This document shows positions 60,471-64,000 of a stretch of 64,000 bases of DNA, piece after piece. The notes beneath the pieces were generated by a model. It saw nothing but the letters and a program-made list of their open reading frames with translations, was not told the DNA's origin and did no database searches. Numbering within the stretch: the first letter of the stretch is position 1; each line of letters starts with the position of its first letter. Origin of the DNA: Gammaproteobacteria bacterium (GTDB lineage: Bacteria; Pseudomonadota; Gammaproteobacteria; Pseudomonadales; Azotimanducaceae); assembly GCA_020832085.1 (NCBI GenBank), contig JAFIFJ010000030.1, positions 1 to 64,000 on the forward strand, in the 5' to 3' direction. A program made the position numbers and the translations under genes.

Positions 60471-61190
60471 ATGGCGACATTCGTAATCGTTCACGGCGGA
60501 TGGGGTGGCGGCTGGGAGTGGACCTCAGTGGCCCGCAAGCTGCGCCAGCATGGCCACGAGGTGTTCACGCCCACCCTCACGGGACTCGGCGAGCGGGCGC
60601 ATCTCGGGTCGGGGATCGGTCTGTCGGACCACATCGAAGACGTCCTGGCCGTACTCGCATTCGAGGAACTTAGCGACGTCGTGCTCTGCGGGCAGAGCTA
60701 TGGCGGGATGGTGGTGACCGGAGTCGCGGATCGCCGGCCCGATGCGGTGCGGCTGCTGGTGTATCTCGACGCCTTCGTGCCGAGAGATGGGCAGGCGCTC
60801 GCGGATCTCGCGCCTGCGGAGCTCATCGGCCCGCTGGTGGAAACAGCCGCGTCCAGAGGAGACGGACGGGCGCCGCTGCCGCCGGCACTGGTGATGCCCG
60901 AGGGCCTGATTTCCGAACCGCGCAGGGCGAGCTACCTCGGACGCCTGCAGCCCCATCCCATCGCCACCATGACCGAGCCGCTCGAGCTCTCCGGTGACGT
61001 TGAGGCACTGCCGCGGGCCTACGTGCGCTGTACGGGCAAGGATGAGGTCGATCCCTTTGCCGTGTTCGCCGCGCGGGCCCGCAATGAGGGCTGGCTGTAT
61101 CGTGAGATCGACACGCCCCACGATCTGCAGCTGTTCGATCCGGATGGTACCGCAGCGCTGCTGCACGAACTGGCCACCGCTCAGGCATAG
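60471..61190 (+). CDS. Alpha/beta-fold hydrolase (EstC/salicylate-esterase-like)
   Basis: 239 aa from the ATG at 60471 with GAGGGGAG directly upstream. N-terminal FVIVHGGWGGGWEWTSVA (oxyanion hole HGG), PTLTGLGERAHLG, nucleophile elbow LCGQSYGGMVVTGVA with Ser, Asp near DEVDPFAVF, and a final His in IDTPHDLQLFDPDG. The pattern is that of small cytoplasmic esterases related to plant methylesterases and EstC. Substrate unknown. The 160 bp between Fic and this gene holds nothing recognised. It converges with the enoyl-CoA hydratase-like gene 27 bp away. Confidence 0.9.
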   Translation: MATFVIVHGGWGGGWEWTSVARKLRQHGHEVFTPTLTGLGERAHLGSGIGLSDHIEDVLAVLAFEELSDVVLCGQSYGGMVVTGVADRRPDAVRLLVYLDAFVPRDGQALADLAPAELIGPLVETAASRGDGRAPLPPALVMPEGLISEPRRASYLGRLQPHPIATMTEPLELSGDVEALPRAYVRCTGKDEVDPFAVFAARARNEGWLYREIDTPHDLQLFDPDGTAALLHELATAQA

Positions 61191-61217
61191 CCCGCGCTCT
61201 TGGCACCGCGGCGCGCC

Positions 61218-62096
61218 TCAGGACGGCTTGTCAGGCGTTTCGCCGTAGTCCTGCCACGGCTGGTCGCGTTCGCGGATCACTTCGCGAAATCCTTTCTCCT
61301 GGAAGCTCTCCACCCAGCGGTAGGCCTCCTCGGTGTGCCGGGTAACGCCGTCGAACAGGGTGCCGAGGAGCTGGGTGGTGCGCAGGCCCATGTTTTCGAA
61401 GGCCTGGTTGATCAGGAGCTTGTTGAGCGCGAGCTGGTTCGCCGGAATGTGGCGAAAGCGCTTCGCCTCCTCCTCCACGTGGGCGGACAGTTCCTCCGGC
61501 GGCAGGACCTGACTGACGAGGCCGATGCGAAACGCGGTGTCGGCATCGATGGCGCGGCCGGTGAGCAGGAACTGCTTGGCGTGCTCGAGTCCGAGGCGAT
61601 ACACCCAGAGCATGGTGGTGGGCGTGCCGTAGATGCGGCTCGGCGCATAGCCGATGCGGGCGTCGCTGGCCATGTAGAGCAGGTCGCAGCACAGGACGAG
61701 GTCGGTGGCGCCACCGATGGCCCAGCCGCGGATCTCGCCGAGGACGGGCTTCGGGCACTCCCAGATGCGCATGAAGCGGCGGACGTTGTTGCCCATGAAC
61801 TGCAGGTCGCGTACCGGGTCCCAGGCCCCTTCCCGGGCGTCAATCTCCGGTGCGCCGTAGGGGACGTCCCAATCGCGGCGATTGGCGGTGAGGTCGTAGC
61901 CGGCCGTGAACGTGTCGCCGACACCGCGCAGCACGATCGCAGCCACGTCGGGGCTGCGGCTGGCTTGGTCGATGCCATCGGCGACACCTTGGATCACAGC
62001 GTTGGTCAGGGTGTTCTTCTTCTCTGGGCGATTGATGGCGATGACGGCGATGCCGTCGCGTTCTTCGTAGAGTGTCTCGGGGGCATGGCTGCTCAT
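61218..62096 (-). CDS. Enoyl-CoA hydratase/isomerase family protein
   Basis: Crotonase-fold protein, 292 aa from the ATG at 62096 with GGAG seven nt upstream. Oxyanion-hole segments DTFTAGYDL and IRGWAIGGATDLVLCCDLLYM are present. In canonical hydratases the next helix carries a catalytic Glu in a PE-type motif; here the corresponding stretch reads GYAPSRIYGTPTTM without Glu, so true hydratase activity is doubtful and another CoA-thioester reaction is likely. The C-terminal helices (NMGLRTTQLLGTLFDGVTRH) are longer than in FadB-type enzymes. No other beta-oxidation gene lies beside it. Confidence 0.9.
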   Translation of the reverse strand: MSSHAPETLYEERDGIAVIAINRPEKKNTLTNAVIQGVADGIDQASRSPDVAAIVLRGVGDTFTAGYDLTANRRDWDVPYGAPEIDAREGAWDPVRDLQFMGNNVRRFMRIWECPKPVLGEIRGWAIGGATDLVLCCDLLYMASDARIGYAPSRIYGTPTTMLWVYRLGLEHAKQFLLTGRAIDADTAFRIGLVSQVLPPEELSAHVEEEAKRFRHIPANQLALNKLLINQAFENMGLRTTQLLGTLFDGVTRHTEEAYRWVESFQEKGFREVIRERDQPWQDYGETPDKPS

Positions 62097-62503
62097 GGCG
62101 TCGCTCCGGCCGCACCATGCCTTGGTAGTTGGGGAACACCGGATGACGCGCACGAGTGGACAGGCATGGTGGCAATCTCCCCCTCGACGGCGGGCGGGTG
62201 CAGCGGTCAGTGCAATGCGTCGAACCCCGCGCGTTCGAACTCGACGTTAACTCCTGCGTGAGATCATTGGCAACGCCCGCCCATATCTGTCCGCTTGCAG
62301 CACTCAGCGTCGAACTTGACCCAGTCAGAACGGACTCCGAGGAAATCGGTCTGATCCACTCGTACAATCTCCGCATCATTGGCCCGGGAAGGGGAGCCGC
62401 GCGTGACCTTCGATCAGTGCATCGGCATGGAGTGACATCAGGAGGAGGGCGAGCAGGAGGGGAATGAGGCCGCGGCGGGATCGAGCGCCGGCCGGGATAG
62501 AGT
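62097..62503. other. Intergenic, nothing recognised
   Basis: 407 bp between two minus-strand genes. I find no gene, RNA or clear terminator. A 67-codon minus-strand frame near 62376-62579 has one hydrophobic stretch but lacks a convincing start and overlaps the methyltransferase gene. Confidence 0.5.
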
Positions 62504-63100
62504 TCAGGTGCTCCGAAACTTGAGCAGAACTTCTACACGTTTGTCCTGCAGCAGGACACTGCGATCGACCCGGAAGCACTGCAGCAGGGATTCCAGTTCT
62601 CCCTGGGAATGAGGCTGGTAGTCGGGTGGCGTCGACTGTCGGGTTCTCACGGAAAAATTCCGATCATCGACGATCCCATGATACATCTGAGGCGTTTCCA
62701 TTCTGCTGCTGTGGACGGCGAAAGAATGAGCGCGACTGCCGGGATGAAGATGCGGCCGCAGCTTGTTCACCAGTACGCCAATGCTGTCGCGGCTCATGAA
62801 ATTGAGCACGTCCCAGAAGAACACAGTGTCGAACGACACATCGCCGGGTAGCGCCAGGGCTTCTTCCAAGCGTCTTGCCAGACCTTCCACTCCTGCGCTC
62901 TGCTCCGCGCTGTCGTCTTCTTCAATGCGCAGGGGCAGTTCCGGGTAAAGGTCGGCGAAGTGCAGCTTGCAGCGGAAACCTGAGAAAAACGCCACGGTTT
63001 CGGGCAGGGCTGGACCAAGGTCGAGCACCTTGAGTGGCAACTCGTTGTCGACGTGCTCGAACAGGGCCGGCAGCAGCCGCGATGCTTGTGTTGTCGTCAT
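62504..63100 (-). CDS. Methyltransferase-like protein
   Basis: 198 aa from the ATG at 63100 (MTTTQASRLLPALFEHVDN); the frame is open 16 codons further. It looks like a small Rossmann fold: LKVLDLGPALPETVAFFSGF (a motif I-like DLGPA), CKLHFADLYPELP, then VSFDTVFFWDVLNFMSRDSI and VLVNKLRPHLHPGSRAH. The SAM-site glycines are reduced to one (DLGPALPET), so binding of SAM is not certain. It is 63 bp downstream of the bactofilin gene on the same strand and may share its transcript. Confidence 0.7.
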   Translation of the reverse strand: MTTTQASRLLPALFEHVDNELPLKVLDLGPALPETVAFFSGFRCKLHFADLYPELPLRIEEDDSAEQSAGVEGLARRLEEALALPGDVSFDTVFFWDVLNFMSRDSIGVLVNKLRPHLHPGSRAHSFAVHSSRMETPQMYHGIVDDRNFSVRTRQSTPPDYQPHSQGELESLLQCFRVDRSVLLQDKRVEVLLKFRST

Positions 63101-63163
63101 TGCAGCACTCGCGGGCCGATGCGTGAGCGGCCCCGTGCGTGAGGTCAATGAATAGCGTGCCGC

Positions 63164-63688
63164 TCAGCCGCTCTTCACTTCCAGGTTTGGGGTATTGGAT
63201 GTGGCAGACTCGGGTTGGGCAGCGGGTGTCGGCTTCTTGCTGGTGGAGGCGGAGGCGCCCGGATCCATGTCGATGCTGCCCTTGAAGACCGCGCCGTCTT
63301 CCAATGTCACACGCGGCGCGATGATATTGCCACGTACATTGCCGCTCTTGGAGATGACCACCTTCTCGCCGCCTCTGATGTCTCCAGTGACCTCGCCGTT
63401 GATGACGACGACCTTGCCCTTTATATCCGCCTCGACCTTGCCGGTTTCATCCACGGTGACCTCGTGCGAAGTGAGGTCAACTGTACCTTTGACGCTACCC
63501 CGGATCACCAGGTCCTCTGCACCGGTAATCTCGCCCTCGATCTTGATCGTCTCTCCAATCATCGCAGTACTCCTGGACGTCGCCGGTCGTGGATCATTGG
63601 CAGTCGGAGGTGGGCTGGAAACCGATGCGGGAACAGCAGGCTCCGGTACGGGCGCCTGTTTGTCCTTGCTTTTATTACGCTCAAACAT
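63164..63688 (-). CDS. Bactofilin (polymer-forming cytoskeletal protein)
   Basis: 174 aa. A disordered, charged and Pro-rich N-terminus (residues 1-40) precedes the bactofilin beta-helix domain (about 43-145) with its repeating Gly-turns: EGEITGAEDLVIRGSVKGTV, GKVEADIKGKVVVINGEVTG, SKSGNVRGNIIAPRVTLEDGAVFKGSID. A Pro/Ser/Thr-rich tail follows. Bactofilins form nucleotide-free filaments that position cell-wall or chromosome-segregation factors. Length and domain order are typical. It is the first gene of the minus-strand pair with the methyltransferase-like gene. Confidence 0.94.
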   Translation of the reverse strand: MFERNKSKDKQAPVPEPAVPASVSSPPPTANDPRPATSRSTAMIGETIKIEGEITGAEDLVIRGSVKGTVDLTSHEVTVDETGKVEADIKGKVVVINGEVTGDIRGGEKVVISKSGNVRGNIIAPRVTLEDGAVFKGSIDMDPGASASTSKKPTPAAQPESATSNTPNLEVKSG

Positions 63689-64000
63689 TGCCTTGTACCT
63701 CAGTAGTTCAAGACGAAGCCCTGCCTGTCAGCAGCCGCTGCGAGCTGTCGTGAATCTCGCAAGCTAGCTTCAGGGACCCTGGCTGTCCAGGGTCATAGCG
63801 AGCGCCGATGCAGTTTTGTGAAGTGGGTCCAATGGGGTCAGACTAACCCAACTCTAGGTCCAATGGGGTCAGACTAACCCAACTCTATGTATTCTGGACC
63901 TGCTGAAGCTTAGAGCACCCATTTCGCTGGCTTAGGGCCGCAATTCCGGGGGCGAAAACGCGGCTGTAAGCAGAATCGAGGGGGGAGCGCGGCTCCGGTC
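63689..64000. other. Right edge, upstream of bactofilin
   Basis: 312 bp with no recognised gene. It contains the tandem 31-bp direct repeat at 63826-63887; the remainder shows no clear promoter or RNA. Confidence 0.5.
63826..63887. repeat. 31-bp perfect direct duplication
   Basis: The 31-bp unit beginning GGTCCAATGGGGTCAGACT occurs twice in tandem (63826-63856 and 63857-63887). TGGGGTCAGA-type sequences of this kind accompany REP/RAYT-associated or other small mobile repeats in many proteobacteria (from memory). Confidence 0.8.

Noticed and set aside
62376-62579. 67-codon minus-strand frame with one hydrophobic stretch
   Set aside because: No good ribosome site, overlap with the methyltransferase-like gene and no recognisable family.
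1-64000. tRNA, rRNA or riboswitch genes
   Set aside because: I looked for conserved tRNA arms and known riboswitch cores by eye and found none; a covariance-model scan would be needed to exclude them.

Overview
The window is a GC-rich, densely coding chromosome segment of a Gram-negative bacterium. CsrA, a class II fumarase, a phosphate-selective OprP/OprO-type porin, a carbon-starvation transporter, a wax-ester/diacylglycerol acyltransferase, a bactofilin and a two-component pair of the 'proteobacterial dedicated sortase' type together point to a marine or halophilic gammaproteobacterium. I cannot name a genus. There is no rRNA gene, no tRNA gene I can recognise, no CRISPR array and no prophage; the only complete mobile element is one IS4-type insertion sequence.

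Layout. 0.1-4.5 kb (minus strand): MFS transporter, hairpin cluster, then the overlapping trio cstA / small CC-ending protein / ArsA-like ATPase. 4.6-9.6 kb: BCCT transporter, PQQ-type sugar dehydrogenase, small membrane protein, class III aminotransferase; the two convergent gene ends carry related hexamer-based repeats. 9.6-14.3 kb (minus): hybrid histidine kinase, fumC and an SDR without its usual catalytic residues. 14.6-17.1 kb: csrA, WS/DGAT and an unknown gene. 17.2-22.6 kb (minus): an OprP-like porin followed by a 1157-residue secreted protein, behind a tandem Pho box. 22.7-28.1 kb: a FAN1-like nuclease and Rad3-type helicase pair running into pyruvate kinase. 28.1-34.5 kb: TauE/SafE permease, acyl-CoA (malonyl-CoA type) synthetase, Ser/Thr kinase, FHA protein, MBL hydrolase.

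34.5-38.8 kb (minus): a tight operon pdsR-pdsS-SDR-UDG, with no sortase or target protein in the window. 39-45.3 kb: small genes including an Fe-dependent alcohol dehydrogenase, an orphan DHp-like phosphotransfer candidate, a sirtuin, a TIGR01777 epimerase, Nudix, PEBP, a DsbA-like isomerase and a methyltransferase. 45.4-48 kb is a scarred accessory patch: a DUF222 protein with its HNH core missing, a VapC fragment, an intact higA beside a higB with two lesions, and a 169-bp foldback element. 48-50.6 kb (minus): SDR, amidoligase and class I glutamine amidotransferase, probably one operon. 50.7-56.1 kb: SIMPL protein, phosphotransferase, Lon-like protease and a coupled USP-like protein. 56.2-60.3 kb: an intact IS4-type element whose transposase has an N-terminal DUF4338/DruA-like domain, a coding remnant, and a Fic protein behind an AT-rich promoter with tandem repeats. 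60.5-63.7 kb: alpha/beta hydrolase, enoyl-CoA hydratase-like protein, methyltransferase-like protein and bactofilin.

The most informative signals are the Pho-box-controlled porin/surface-protein unit, the amidoligase operon, the cstA/CC-protein/ArsA trio, the sortase-type two-component system without a sortase, the orphan DHp protein and the decayed toxin-antitoxin patch. All functional calls come from reading motifs by eye; no database search was run.
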